Positions 17,615-26,763 are shown, counted from the first letter of the stretch. The stretch is 64,000 bases of DNA from Sulfurihydrogenibium sp. YO3AOP1 (GCF_000020325.1 NC_010730.1:1509501-1573500); one strand, 5' to 3'. Numbers and translations: made by a program. The notes: generated from the letters alone by a model not told the origin.

Positions 17615-18251
17615 CTTCTATTGTCTTTATAATTTTCTTGTCTGGGTCTATCAATTTTCTTAAATTTTTTATATTTGCTCTCATTGTCTCTCTTGAAGGT
17701 ACTTCCGTTATTTCCCAGCATTTACTTAATAGAGTTTCATAACTTACAATTTTCCCTCTATTCCTTACTAATTGCTCTAAAATACAATAAAGCTTTGGAG
17801 TTAGTTCTACGAATTTTCCAGATTTTTTAACAACTTTGTTTTTTAAATCTATTTCTAAATTATCTATTAAAACTATATCCTTTTTTTCAGCAGACACTCT
17901 TCTTCCAATGGCTCTTATTCTTGCAAGAAGTTCATCAACATCGAAAGGTTTTGTAATATAATCATCTGCTCCTAAATCAAGTCCTGTTATTTTATCTTTT
18001 GTTTGGTTTTTTGCAGTAAGAATTATAACTGGCGTATCTATTCCTTTATTTCTAATAGTTTTTAATACTTCTAATCCATCAATATCCGGAAGCATTAAAT
18101 CTAATATAATTACATCATAACTTGAATTCTCTATAAAATTTAAAGCTTCTTTTCCGTCAAAAGCTGAATCTACTACATAACCGTTTAATTCTAAAACCTC
18201 TCTAATTGTATTATTTAAATCTAAATTATCTTCAACTAAAAGTATCTTCAT
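17592..18251 (-). CDS. OmpR-family response regulator
   Basis: 219 aa. The receiver domain (1-120) has the acidic pocket ED at 7-8, the phospho-accepting Asp in DLMLPDIDG (about residue 51), the T of ILTAK and the K of TKPF. The C-terminal winged helix (about 130-219) contains the ELTPKLYCILEQL and SRETMRANIKNLRKL blocks. It overlaps the CCA-enzyme gene upstream by 4 bases and the kinase gene downstream by 23, so all three are co-transcribed. The kinase is its partner. Confidence 0.93.
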   Translation of the reverse strand: MKILLVEDNLDLNNTIREVLELNGYVVDSAFDGKEALNFIENSSYDVIILDLMLPDIDGLEVLKTIRNKGIDTPVIILTAKNQTKDKITGLDLGADDYITKPFDVDELLARIRAIGRRVSAEKKDIVLIDNLEIDLKNKVVKKSGKFVELTPKLYCILEQLVRNRGKIVSYETLLSKCWEITEVPSRETMRANIKNLRKLIDPDKKIIKTIEGVGYRIE

Positions 18252-20791
18252 ATTATCCTCTCTAAATATTTACTTTTTATATATTTTATAGCATCATCTT
18301 TATTTTTAAACTCTTCTTTTAACTGTTTTTCAAATACGTCTTCCAAAATATTCTTAAACAGCTTTGATGGTTTTAAGCCAAGTTCTATTAAATCTTCTCC
18401 TTTGATTAACGGTTTTTTCTCTACTTCAAAAATTTTTATTATTTTTTTATATCTGTCTTCATCTACCAAAGTTAAAATAGCCGGTAAGTATTCTAAATTT
18501 ATTTTCTTCAAAATTTTGTAAATCTGAAAAATGTCTTCAAGCTTCAAAATCTCATTAAAATCTTGAACAAATTTATCGCATAGCTTAGCTTCTTTATCAA
18601 AATGATACAGTTTAAGATTTTCATATATAAGCTCTGTTGGTAAGTGAGATAAAAGGACATATAAAAAGTTTGTTGTTTTGCTGTAATTGTAAGGTTTTAT
18701 ATGCTGTAGTAAAACTAAATTATCTGTAAGTTTTTGTAATAATATTTCTTTTTTTAAGTCAATATGTGTCTGAGTAAATATTTTATTTAAGACTTTATAC
18801 TTATCATAAAGCTTTAGTATCTCGATAGCTTTCTCTTCTTCAAAGGCAAGATTTAATTCTAAATTTATTCTTCCTCTTGGTGCAACTGACAACAATCCTT
18901 TTTCAACACTGTAAGTTAAAAGTTTTTCAGTGTTTTTTTCTAACTTAAAGTTAAACCTTCCTGCAAATCTCAATGCTCTAAGAATCCTAATTGGGTCTTC
19001 TACAAAACTTAAAGAGTGTAAGATTCTAATTCGTTTTTCTTTAATATCTTTTATTGCGTTAAAGTAATCAATTAAAATTCCATAGTTTGAGGATGTGATT
19101 TCTATGGCAAGGGTGTTTATTGTAAAATCTCTTCTGTATAAGTCTTCAAAAAGTGTTGCTTTCTCAACTTTTGGATATGCTCCCGGTGATTGGTATTCTT
19201 CTTTTCTTGCTGTTGAAAAGTCAAGCTTTAAACCATTTTCAATTACTACCTGCCCTGTCATAAATTCGTTGTAAATATAAAAAGTATAGTTTTTATCTTT
19301 TACATACTCTTTTATTAAAGTAGGTGCATCACCCTCAACAATGATATCTACATCAAGATTTGGACGATTTAAAATAATATCTCTAACAACTCCGCCGATT
19401 ATAAAGCTTCTATATCCAAGTTTTTGCGATAGCTCTCCAATCTCTTTAAACTTTTCTATTAGTATTTTTGGAAAGAATTTCTCAAGCTTTTGTTTGAAAT
19501 TGTATGTTTTTAGATGATAATGGGTTAAATTTTCTTCCGGAATATCTTTTAAAAGCTGTTTAATTATGTCTTTTTTGTAAATAACACCTATATATTTACC
19601 GTCTTTTATCACCGGGAAAATTTCGCTATTTATCTCCATCAATTTTTTTAACTTTAAAATGTTTAGGTCTGAGCAATTTACAACATACCAATCTTCGGCA
19701 AAAGTTATTGCTTTTTCTTCTGTTAATCCATGTTTTAATCCAAGTTTAACGGATTGGCTTGTCAAAACTCCTGCATATTTTTCGTTTTTGTCTAAAACAA
19801 TCATATATTTGTAAGTTTTTGCTAAATTCTCTAAGTCTTTAAATTTAGTATCAAAGTTTATCTTAGGTAAGTCATCTTTTATCAGATTTTCAAAACTGAA
19901 TGATTCCTTTTCTAAAAAAAATATCAAGATTGATTTTATATCCTCGTAGGAAAAGCCTGTTATTTGGGTTGATGCGGCGTATTTATGACCCCCACCGTCA
20001 AAATGTTTTAAAATTTTATTAACATCAATATTTTCATTAACAGACCTACCAATTATGGTTTTTTTGTTCTTTTGATTAATAACGACAAAGTAAGCATCGG
20101 CGTCTTCAAAGACTTTTACATACTTTAATATACCTGCTACATCATAGTTATATCCTTTGGAAGTTTGTGAGATGTAAATTTTAAAATCTTTTATAGGTAA
20201 AGATTCTGCATTTACTTGTAGTTCTTTTAAAAGTTCCAACTCTGGTAAATCAAATCTATCTTGAATAACTTTCGTAAATCTGTTTATATCTATCCCAACT
20301 TCAAAAAGATACTGATAAGCTTTTATATCTCTAATTGTTGTGCCTTTGTACTTAAATCCTCCTGTATCTTCATATATCCCAAGGGCTAAGATTGTTGCAT
20401 CTATGTTGTCAATCTTGATTTTTTCTTTTTTTAATTTTTCTACAAAAATAGTTGTTAAGGCTCCGGTTTTATAAAGATGAGTTTTATATTTTTTTGAGTA
20501 TGCTTTTTTTGGATGGTGGTCGTATATCTCTACCTCTACATTTTCAGGAAGTGTTATATCTAAGGTTTGATGGTCTGTTATTATGGCTTTTGTTATTTTA
20601 GATATATCCAATTGATCTATTTTTATTATTTTATCTTTAAATTTTTCTGAGAATACATCAAGCGTTTTCTTTACTTTTAATTCATAACTGTTTGGTAAAA
20701 GGATTTTAAAATCTGGATTAAGTAAAGTTATAGCGTAAGCTGAGGAAAGCTCGTCTAAATCTGCTCCGTTTTGAAGTATTACTACTTGCAA
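18248..20791 (-). CDS. DHH-CBS-tRNA nucleotidyltransferase fusion (CCA- or A-adding)
   Basis: 847-aa multidomain enzyme. Residues 1-300 are a DHH/DHHA1 phosphoesterase (TDHQTLD, YDHHPK and GGGHKYAAS). Residues about 305-430 are a CBS pair. Residues about 450-600 are a class II nucleotidyltransferase with GGVVRDIIL, DVDIIVEG, RRDFTINTLAIE and PIRILRALRFAGRF, followed by the tRNA-binding helical part. In Aquifex, CC-adding and A-adding activities are split between two proteins, and the larger one has this architecture, so this may add only the terminal A. The tRNA-Leu gene next to it lacks an encoded CCA. The start is TTG with a GAGAGG site. Confidence 0.88.
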   Translation of the reverse strand: MQVVILQNGADLDELSSAYAITLLNPDFKILLPNSYELKVKKTLDVFSEKFKDKIIKIDQLDISKITKAIITDHQTLDITLPENVEVEIYDHHPKKAYSKKYKTHLYKTGALTTIFVEKLKKEKIKIDNIDATILALGIYEDTGGFKYKGTTIRDIKAYQYLFEVGIDINRFTKVIQDRFDLPELELLKELQVNAESLPIKDFKIYISQTSKGYNYDVAGILKYVKVFEDADAYFVVINQKNKKTIIGRSVNENIDVNKILKHFDGGGHKYAASTQITGFSYEDIKSILIFFLEKESFSFENLIKDDLPKINFDTKFKDLENLAKTYKYMIVLDKNEKYAGVLTSQSVKLGLKHGLTEEKAITFAEDWYVVNCSDLNILKLKKLMEINSEIFPVIKDGKYIGVIYKKDIIKQLLKDIPEENLTHYHLKTYNFKQKLEKFFPKILIEKFKEIGELSQKLGYRSFIIGGVVRDIILNRPNLDVDIIVEGDAPTLIKEYVKDKNYTFYIYNEFMTGQVVIENGLKLDFSTARKEEYQSPGAYPKVEKATLFEDLYRRDFTINTLAIEITSSNYGILIDYFNAIKDIKEKRIRILHSLSFVEDPIRILRALRFAGRFNFKLEKNTEKLLTYSVEKGLLSVAPRGRINLELNLAFEEEKAIEILKLYDKYKVLNKIFTQTHIDLKKEILLQKLTDNLVLLQHIKPYNYSKTTNFLYVLLSHLPTELIYENLKLYHFDKEAKLCDKFVQDFNEILKLEDIFQIYKILKKINLEYLPAILTLVDEDRYKKIIKIFEVEKKPLIKGEDLIELGLKPSKLFKNILEDVFEKQLKEEFKNKDDAIKYIKSKYLERII

Positions 20792-20813
20792 TTTTTCCTC
20801 TCTGTGATATAAT
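20786..20813 (+). promoter_or_regulatory. Promoter of tRNA-Leu
   Basis: -35 TTGCAA at 20786-20791 and -10 TATAAT at 20808-20813, spacer 16, placed 16 bases before the tRNA. The hexamer TTGCAA is its own reverse complement and on the minus strand forms the first two codons (TTG CAA) of the tRNA nucleotidyltransferase gene. Confidence 0.75.
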
Positions 20814-20828
20814 ATTTATCTCTGAATT

Positions 20829-20912
20829 GCCCAGGTGGCGAAACTGGCAGACGCGCTATCTTGAGGGGGTAGTGCCCGAGAGGGCGTGTGGGTTCAAATC
20901 CCACCCTGGGCA
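20829..20912 (+). tRNA. tRNA-Leu (anticodon GAG)
   Basis: 84-nt class II tRNA. The acceptor stem pairs GCCCAGG with CCTGGGC and the discriminator is A. The anticodon stem is CTATC/GGTAG with loop TTGAGGG, giving anticodon GAG. The long variable arm is TGCCCGAGAGGGCGT and the T arm is GTGGG-TTCAAAT-CCCAC. The 3' CCA is not encoded. Confidence 0.97.
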
Positions 20913-20919
20913 CTTTATC

Positions 20920-22248
20920 TTATTCTCCTCCTACTGTGATATTTTCAACTATCAATGAAGGGCTGCCAAGAATTCCATAAAACCTTAAATCATTTCCTAC
21001 AAGAACAATGTTATTTAGTATATCTAAGATATTTCCGGCTATTGTAACACCTCTTACAGACTTAACGATTTCACCTTTATGATAGATAATTCCGGAAGCT
21101 CCAAGAGAGAAATCACCGGATATTGGGTCTGCTGTATGAAGTCCCATTAAATCTATTATATAAAATACTTCATCTGCGTTGTCTAAAAATGCTTTAATAT
21201 CATCTTTACCATTTTCTATATAAAAGTTTGTTATTCCAACAGATGGTAAAGTCCTAAAATCAGACCTTACAGCGTTTCCAGTAGATTTTAAGCCTGTTTT
21301 TTTAGCTGTATAGTTGTTGTGTAAAAATCCTTTGAAAATACCATTTTCTATTAAAACTGTCTTTCCTTTTAAGTTCCCTTCTCCGTCGTATGTGGAACTA
21401 CTAAATCCTTTTGGAAGTCTTCCGTTGTCTACAAGCGTAAACTTTTCCTTTGCTACTTTTTTATTTATTTTATCTTTAAACAAAGTTTTATTTTTAATCA
21501 TAGCATCTGCTGTAAATGCTGATGAGAATGTGTCAAGAATTTCAACTGCTACATGTGGTGGTAGCATTATTGTCATGTTTTTAGTAGTTATTGGTTTTGA
21601 GTTTAAAAGAGATACTGCATGAAAAACTGCCTCTTGTGCTATTTTGTCTAAATCAAGGTCTGATAAAAATCTTGTAGCGTTAAAACTCCATGATATCTGA
21701 CTGTCTTCACCTTCTTGTGCAACAGCTGACACCATGGCTGAGTAAAATGTGCCCTTTTCTTTTATTTCTACTCCAAAAGAATTTATTAAGACTGTTTCAA
21801 CAATATTTTCTACAAAGGTTGAGCTTCTAACCGCTTTAATTCTTTCATCTTTTTGTCTTACAAGCCTTTCTAATTCAATAGATTTTTCTACTTTTTCTGA
21901 GTATGGAAGATTTACTGCAAAAGTGTCAAAGTATTCTATCTTTTCTGATTCTTCAAGCTTTTCAACAAATCCGTTAGCCTCATCTTCAGAAGTAATCTCA
22001 GCAAGCTCTTTTGCTGCTTTAATACAATCAGCTATATCTTTTTCTTCAAAAGATGTAGAGTATGCAAATCCTTGAGACTTTCCAAATAATACTCTAACAG
22101 AAAATCCGGCATCTTCTGAAACTGATACTTTATCAAGTTTAAGGTCGTTAGATTGAGATTTTAACTTTTTATTTTTCAGATAAAAAATCTCCCACCCATA
22201 GCCTTTTAACTCTTTTTTTGCTATATCTATAACTTTTTCTAAACTCAT
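20920..22248 (-). CDS. TldD/PmbA family metallopeptidase subunit (TldE/PmbA-like)
   Basis: 442 aa, PmbA/TldE length. The N-terminal helical domain is followed by the core with the DNGRLPKGFSSSTYDGEG stretch and the C-terminal ADPISGDFSLGASG block typical of PmbA/TldE. TldD and TldE together form a protease that matures modified peptides such as microcins and CcdA; TldE itself lacks the HExxxH motif, which is also absent here. The TldD partner is not in this window. It converges on the tRNA-Leu gene, whose end is eight bases away. Confidence 0.88.
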   Translation of the reverse strand: MSLEKVIDIAKKELKGYGWEIFYLKNKKLKSQSNDLKLDKVSVSEDAGFSVRVLFGKSQGFAYSTSFEEKDIADCIKAAKELAEITSEDEANGFVEKLEESEKIEYFDTFAVNLPYSEKVEKSIELERLVRQKDERIKAVRSSTFVENIVETVLINSFGVEIKEKGTFYSAMVSAVAQEGEDSQISWSFNATRFLSDLDLDKIAQEAVFHAVSLLNSKPITTKNMTIMLPPHVAVEILDTFSSAFTADAMIKNKTLFKDKINKKVAKEKFTLVDNGRLPKGFSSSTYDGEGNLKGKTVLIENGIFKGFLHNNYTAKKTGLKSTGNAVRSDFRTLPSVGITNFYIENGKDDIKAFLDNADEVFYIIDLMGLHTADPISGDFSLGASGIIYHKGEIVKSVRGVTIAGNILDILNNIVLVGNDLRFYGILGSPSLIVENITVGGE

Positions 22249-22388
22249 ATTAGCCTACTCCAAACAAAATTTTGTTATTAATATCTTATCATGTATGCCA
22301 TATTTAAATTTTACCTTGATTAGAGAAAGTAAAGAAAATTAAGAAATTCTGAAAAATTAAATAAACAGACTAAAAATAATAATATCAT

Positions 22389-22535
22389 ACGTCGGGTGAG
22401 AAATTCGGTAAAAGTAGGAGATTCTTCGCTTCGCTCAGAATGACAAATAAGGTTATCCTTTTTCTGACGCTTATCATTCAACCTTTGACCGTCATCCTGA
22501 GGACTTTAGTCCGAAGGATCTCCTCTTTTAAATAA
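22389..22535. repeat. Family 1 element, inverted orientation
   Basis: Left end ACGTCGGGTGAGAAATTC. The interior has GAGATTCTTCGCTTCGCTC then AGAATGAC, a conserved linker including CTTATCATTCAACCTTTGAC, and then GTCATCCTGAGGAC and TTTAGTCCGAAGGATCTCC. The right inverted repeat is not clear. The rest of the gap to 22747 shows no gene; a degenerate GGCAATTCATAAAGTTGC near 22553 resembles the 20-bp palindrome family. Confidence 0.7.
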
Positions 22536-22747
22536 GGTGAGAAAGTGATTAGAGGCAATTCATAAAGTTGCATTACGTAAAAGGGGCCAGCAGGAAAAAA
22601 GACACTAATTTAATCTGTTTTTCAATAAGCCTGCATTCAATTTGGAGATTTCAGTCTAAAAGGGGAGGTATCTTTTTAATTTTATCTAGATTTCCGATAT
22701 CTAACCTGATGTATAAAACTTCCTAAATGTATCTGTAATCTAAGAAT

Positions 22748-23143
22748 TTACACCATTCTCTCGTATAGAATTTGTGGAATTTTAATTATTTTTCTTGTAT
22801 CTCTATTTAGACAGCAGTGTTTCGTCTCTCCAACTGTCTTTAATTCTTCATTTGAAAAAACTTCATATTTAAATTTAAAGAAAAATTTATCTTTTTCTAT
22901 GATAGAGAATCTGATTTCTAACTCCTCGCCAAAATAGACTGGTTTTAGATATTGGACGTTTAAAGACAGAAGAACGACATCGACTCTTAACTCTTCTCTT
23001 AATTTGTGATAAGGAAAACCTATATGTTCTAAATAATATCCCCTTGCTTCCTCAAAATACCGGGGATAGTTTGAGTGATGTACTATCCCCTGGGCGTCTG
23101 TTTCATAAAAATTAACTTTTCTTTTATAGATTAACTTACTCAT
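22748..23143 (-). CDS. Acyl-CoA thioesterase, YbgC/4HBT family
   Basis: About 131-136 aa hot-dog fold enzyme. The motif YETDAQGIVHHSNYPRYFEEAR contains the catalytic Asp and the His-Ser-Asn-Tyr block of YbgC-type thioesterases. It hydrolyses acyl-CoA, and in many bacteria sits with Tol-Pal genes; not so here. Two ATG codons are possible (23158 and 23143). The latter overlaps the stop of the previous gene and gives the usual short N-terminus. Last gene of a seven-gene operon starting at 26689. Confidence 0.88.
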   Translation of the reverse strand: MSKLIYKRKVNFYETDAQGIVHHSNYPRYFEEARGYYLEHIGFPYHKLREELRVDVVLLSLNVQYLKPVYFGEELEIRFSIIEKDKFFFKFKYEVFSNEELKTVGETKHCCLNRDTRKIIKIPQILYERMV

Positions 23144-23549
23144 CTGAAAAAATTTCATTCATTCTTAGAAATCCTTCAACAAATCCTTTTTGTTTATCAC
23201 TTAAAAATATCTTACCCATAGGAATAAGTTTATTACTCCTTTTTTCATAATCTTCTTTAGATAAAAATCCTATGACTATATATCCTCTTTCTAATAGCTT
23301 ATAAATCATCTCTCCATATGCAATAGGAATTATAAACGCTGCTTCATCAGTCATGACTAAAAAAACTAAAGTTGGTCCGGCTTCTTCATAGGATGCGATT
23401 ATTTCCAGCTCATACATAAGCTTATCTTTAACAAGTTTATCAACTACCTTCTTCTTATACTCAAATAAAGCATAAACATTTCCATCTTCTGCTAAAAATG
23501 TATCAAATGGACCTGTAATATCTTCTACTGACCAAATTCCGATTTTCAT
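23136..23549 (-). CDS. Unknown protein, member of a local paralogous pair
   Basis: 137 aa, soluble and acidic, with no known motif. It shares a layout with the protein at 23694-24116: PFDTFLAEDGNVYALFE against PFEILLTEEGEIVVLVE, then an IAYGE/LPYGE block, then an aligned FLSKEDYEK/FISETDFEK, and a GFVEG near the C-terminus. The two are therefore diverged duplicates. An upstream TTG at 23573 is possible, but the ATG at 23549 is preferred. Function unknown. Confidence 0.75.
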   Translation of the reverse strand: MKIGIWSVEDITGPFDTFLAEDGNVYALFEYKKKVVDKLVKDKLMYELEIIASYEEAGPTLVFLVMTDEAAFIIPIAYGEMIYKLLERGYIVIGFLSKEDYEKRSNKLIPMGKIFLSDKQKGFVEGFLRMNEIFSDE

Positions 23550-23580
23550 CTTAAATAACCCCCATTTAAACAATCAAAAT

Positions 23581-23693
23581 AAGAGATTATTCACCGGTTG
23601 TAGAATGACATATAAGATTATCTTTCCTCTAATGCCTTGTCGTTCAACCTTTGACTGCCATCCTGAGGACTTTGATCCGAAGAATCTTCGAAA
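23581..23693. repeat. Partial family 1 element between the paralogous pair
   Basis: Contains the element interior (GTAGAATGACATATAAG, GTCGTTCAACCTTTGAC, CATCCTGAGGACTTTGATCC) without clear terminal inverted repeats. It separates two duplicated genes of one operon, and the stop codon of the upstream gene lies at its edge. Confidence 0.65.
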
Positions 23694-24116
23694 TTAATCT
23701 CTTTCTTCAAGCTCTTCCGATTCTCCAAGTAAGACTTCGGCTGTTCTTTGACATCCTTCTACAAATCCAATTAATAAATCATCTAATTGAATTGTCATTG
23801 TAGGTGTGTTGTCTAAGTTGCCTTTTTCAAAGTCAGTTTCAGAAATGAATGCCACTGTAAAAGCTCCTTTTTCTGCCAATACTTCCCAGCTTTCACCATA
23901 AGGCAGTGCAAAGAAAATTTCTGCACCATCTATATATGCAGTTATCAGCAGATAAAGCTCTTCATCTTCATCATCATAATCTACATCAATATCCACTTCT
24001 ACGTTTAGAGATTCTTTTTGTAATAGAGGTATTAAATTTTTCTCCGGCTCTACTAAAACTACAATCTCTCCTTCTTCTGTTAATAAAATTTCAAATGGTT
24101 GATACATTTCTTCCAT
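23694..24116 (-). CDS. Unknown acidic protein, second member of the paralogous pair
   Basis: 140 aa, strongly acidic (a run of Asp/Glu around residues 45-53 and an acidic C-terminus). Aligns along its length with the protein at 23136-23549, most clearly at the PYGE block and the C-terminal GFVEG. No catalytic motif or membrane segment is visible. It follows the phosphohexomutase gene by 12 bases. Function unknown. Confidence 0.8.
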   Translation of the reverse strand: MEEMYQPFEILLTEEGEIVVLVEPEKNLIPLLQKESLNVEVDIDVDYDDEDEELYLLITAYIDGAEIFFALPYGESWEVLAEKGAFTVAFISETDFEKGNLDNTPTMTIQLDDLLIGFVEGCQRTAEVLLGESEELEERD

Positions 24117-24128
24117 AGCTACTCTCCT

Positions 24129-25502
24129 TTATAAAATTAATTGTTTTCCTTCGTTTAATACTCTTTCTGTAAGCTCTAATTTTGGAGTTTCTACGTATAT
24201 TCTTAAAACTGGCTCTGTTCCTGATGCTCTAAATAGTATCCAGCTATCATCTTCAAAAATAAGTTTAACGCCATCTGTTAAATCTTTCTCTCTAATTTTT
24301 AAGCCTGCAAATTCTTTTATTTCTTTATTTTTCAAATCTTCTACAAGCTTTATACCTTTATCTCCTTCCACTTTTAGGTCTTCTCTCTTATAGTAGGATT
24401 CTCCAAATTCTTCAAATAGGTCTTTTATTATTTCTGTTAGCGGTTTTCCGTAAAGCATCATCATCTCCAAAAATAACATACCAGACAGTATGCCGTCCCT
24501 TTCTGGAATATGAAATCCAAAACCATATCCACCGGATTCTTCTCCACCAAAGGCTACTTGTTCTTTCAGCATTATATCAGCTACGTATTTAAAGCCAACA
24601 GGTGTTTTGTGAAGTTTTATATTTTCTTTTTTTGCTATTCTGTCAACCAAATATGTTGTTGATACAGTTTTTACTACACTACCTTTAGTTTTTCTATTTC
24701 TAACTGTATGCAATAAAAGCAAAGCATATGCTATCTGCGTATTTACAAACTCTCCATCCTCTGCAACAACTCCAACTCTGTCAGAGTCTCCATCGTTTGC
24801 AACGCCAATATCTGCTTCTGTGGCTATCACCTTAGCTTTTAATAAAGATAAATTTTTATCTATCGGTTCCGGGTGATGAAATCCAAAGTACGGGTCTCTA
24901 ATATGATTAATCTGGATTACATCAATAAATGTATCTTCAAGAAGTTTATTATACATACCTATGGAAGTTGCAAACATTGGGTCATGGACAAGCTTTAGCT
25001 CTTTTTGTTTAAAAATTGAATAATCAAAATAAGATTTTATTGTATTTAAATATAAATTCTTTACATCAAAAAGCTGCCAATCTTTTTTACCTGTTTTAAC
25101 TTCATTCTTTCCGATTCTATCTTCTACACTTTTTATAATCTCAGGTGTTGCCGGACCACCGTAGCTACCTTTTATTTTGTATCCATTGTACTTGTATCCA
25201 TTATGAGATGCTGTAATCATAACTCCTTCATCTGCTTTTAAATGTTTGGCTGCGTAAGATAAAGCCGGTGTTGTACAGACAGAATTTGACAAAATTACTT
25301 CAAAGTCATTAGAAGAAAAAACTTCCGCAACAAGTTCTGCATAATCAGAAGACATAAAGCGAGTATCATATCCGATGATTATTTTTTTGCCGTTTCTTTC
25401 TTTGAGAGAGTCTGCATGAGCTTGTGCTATTTTGCTTACGACTTCAAAAGTAAAATCTTTTCCGATGATAGCTCTATATCCATCCGTTCCAAACTTTATC
25501 AT
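24129..25502 (-). CDS. Phosphoglucomutase/phosphomannomutase family protein
   Basis: 457-aa alpha-D-phosphohexomutase. The phosphoserine loop is ITASHNGYKYNG, the metal loop DGDSDRVG, the sugar-specificity loop GEESGG, and the phosphate-binding loop RASGTEPVLRIY. It interconverts hexose 1- and 6-phosphates, feeding nucleotide-sugar and LPS synthesis. The exact substrate cannot be decided; the loop GEESGG is common in phosphoglucomutases. Sits in an operon between membrane proteins and the acidic paralogues. Confidence 0.92.
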   Translation of the reverse strand: MIKFGTDGYRAIIGKDFTFEVVSKIAQAHADSLKERNGKKIIIGYDTRFMSSDYAELVAEVFSSNDFEVILSNSVCTTPALSYAAKHLKADEGVMITASHNGYKYNGYKIKGSYGGPATPEIIKSVEDRIGKNEVKTGKKDWQLFDVKNLYLNTIKSYFDYSIFKQKELKLVHDPMFATSIGMYNKLLEDTFIDVIQINHIRDPYFGFHHPEPIDKNLSLLKAKVIATEADIGVANDGDSDRVGVVAEDGEFVNTQIAYALLLLHTVRNRKTKGSVVKTVSTTYLVDRIAKKENIKLHKTPVGFKYVADIMLKEQVAFGGEESGGYGFGFHIPERDGILSGMLFLEMMMLYGKPLTEIIKDLFEEFGESYYKREDLKVEGDKGIKLVEDLKNKEIKEFAGLKIREKDLTDGVKLIFEDDSWILFRASGTEPVLRIYVETPKLELTERVLNEGKQLIL

Positions 25503-25512
25503 TACATCCCCT

Positions 25513-26016
25513 TTATAGTTTCTTTTTCTTTTCTTTTAGAGAATAGTATACATCATTAAGCATCAAATCTACAAGCTCATAATATTCTTTTGCTAAGGAG
25601 TCCGAGGCTTTTCCTTCTACCAAAATTCTCCATAAATATGGATTGTTCCCTACAACTGCAGTTCCATCTCCAAGGTCATAGATAGATAGCGTAATGACTG
25701 TCATGGGTGGAAGCGATAATGATACATTTTTAGCTTTTTCTATATAGTTTTTAGAATAAAGCTGAATTAAAAAATAATTTGTATCTGTTTGAATATCTAA
25801 AACTGTAAAGCCATTTTTTGATGCAATGTTCTTTAGCTCATAGTAGTACTCTTGAGGTTTTACCTTTGGATATGCTCTTTCCATTATTGCTTTTTCTCTA
25901 ACTGTAGAGACAGATTTTTGATAAACAAAGATGAATAAGAAAATAAGCGTAGCTATAATTCCAAATCCTGTTAAGACAATAAATGGATAGTTAGGAGTTT
26001 TGGTTTGATTGTTCAT
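25513..26016 (-). CDS. Unknown protein with one N-terminal membrane anchor
   Basis: 167 aa. A single hydrophobic helix (about 12-32) anchors a mostly beta-rich extracytoplasmic domain with no recognised motif. The ATG lies inside the 3' end of the 55-aa gene upstream (26-base overlap), so the two are translationally coupled. Function unknown. Confidence 0.75.
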   Translation of the reverse strand: MNNQTKTPNYPFIVLTGFGIIATLIFLFIFVYQKSVSTVREKAIMERAYPKVKPQEYYYELKNIASKNGFTVLDIQTDTNYFLIQLYSKNYIEKAKNVSLSLPPMTVITLSIYDLGDGTAVVGNNPYLWRILVEGKASDSLAKEYYELVDLMLNDVYYSLKEKKKKL

Positions 26017-26158
26017 CTTTTAACTCTTGCTTTTGCTTTTGTTTTTCTTCATTATAGCTTGCTTTTATTGAAAGTCCCCATAACAATCCAACTATTATAA
26101 CCATCCATGTAAAAAAGATTATACCGCCAAGCTCTATCCAACTGCTTTCTGTTTCCAT
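25991..26158 (-). CDS. 55-aa single-pass membrane protein
   Basis: Short open frame with ATG at 26158 and stop at 25991-25993. The N-terminus is acidic; one Trp-containing hydrophobic helix (about 11-31) is followed by a Lys/Gln/Glu-rich tail of about 20 residues. An AGAGG site precedes the ATG. It overlaps the next gene by 26 bases in another frame. The composition and coupling suggest a small membrane partner of the 167-aa protein; no family recognised. Confidence 0.65.
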   Translation of the reverse strand: METESSWIELGGIIFFTWMVIIVGLLWGLSIKASYNEEKQKQKQELKDEQSNQNS

Positions 26159-26197
26159 TTTAAAGACCTCTGATTACAATAATAATTATTAATTTTA

Positions 26198-26689
26198 TCA
26201 CATTTGAGTTTCTATTTTTTTAACTCCTTTTGTTTTTATTTTTTTCTGATTTTTCTTTAGTTTAAAATCTTTCTCTGATATAAATATATACTTAGGAATA
26301 TAATACATTGAACCAAGAACAGCCAAAAGAATAGATATTCCTATGTAATCATAGAATTTTAAATAAGGTGCTTTAATAATTATTTCTCTTAAAACTGCTA
26401 TTAACGTTGTTTTAACGATTAAAGATGTATCTACTCTTCTTTCTGTCAGATAAACAATCATTAATCTAAAAAGCTCGGTTAGAATAAATACATACAGGAA
26501 TTTTGGTATTAGTTCAATAAAACTGTATTTTTCAGAGAATAAAGCTGACCCGATATCAAATAAAGCGTTGATACTTAAAATAAAAAGTAAAATTGTTAGC
26601 AAAACAATTATTATGTCTTCAAAAAGCTCAAAAATATCCCCGAGTTTTTCATGTAGAAATTGATTTTTTAATATATCTTTAAATTTCAT
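26198..26689 (-). CDS. PsiE family membrane protein
   Basis: 163 aa with four hydrophobic segments. The block PKFLYVFILTELFRLMIVYL and the following RRVDTSLIVKTTLIAVLREII stretch match the phosphate-starvation-inducible PsiE family. The biochemical role of the family is unknown. First gene of the operon that runs down to the thioesterase; divergent from the prenyltransferase gene. Confidence 0.82.
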   Translation of the reverse strand: MKFKDILKNQFLHEKLGDIFELFEDIIIVLLTILLFILSINALFDIGSALFSEKYSFIELIPKFLYVFILTELFRLMIVYLTERRVDTSLIVKTTLIAVLREIIIKAPYLKFYDYIGISILLAVLGSMYYIPKYIFISEKDFKLKKNQKKIKTKGVKKIETQM

Positions 26690-26763
26690 GTTTTCTCCTA
26701 ATTTTTTATTTCAAATATAGTTTATAATTTATTATAAATTTCATAACGAGGTTTTGCAAACAA

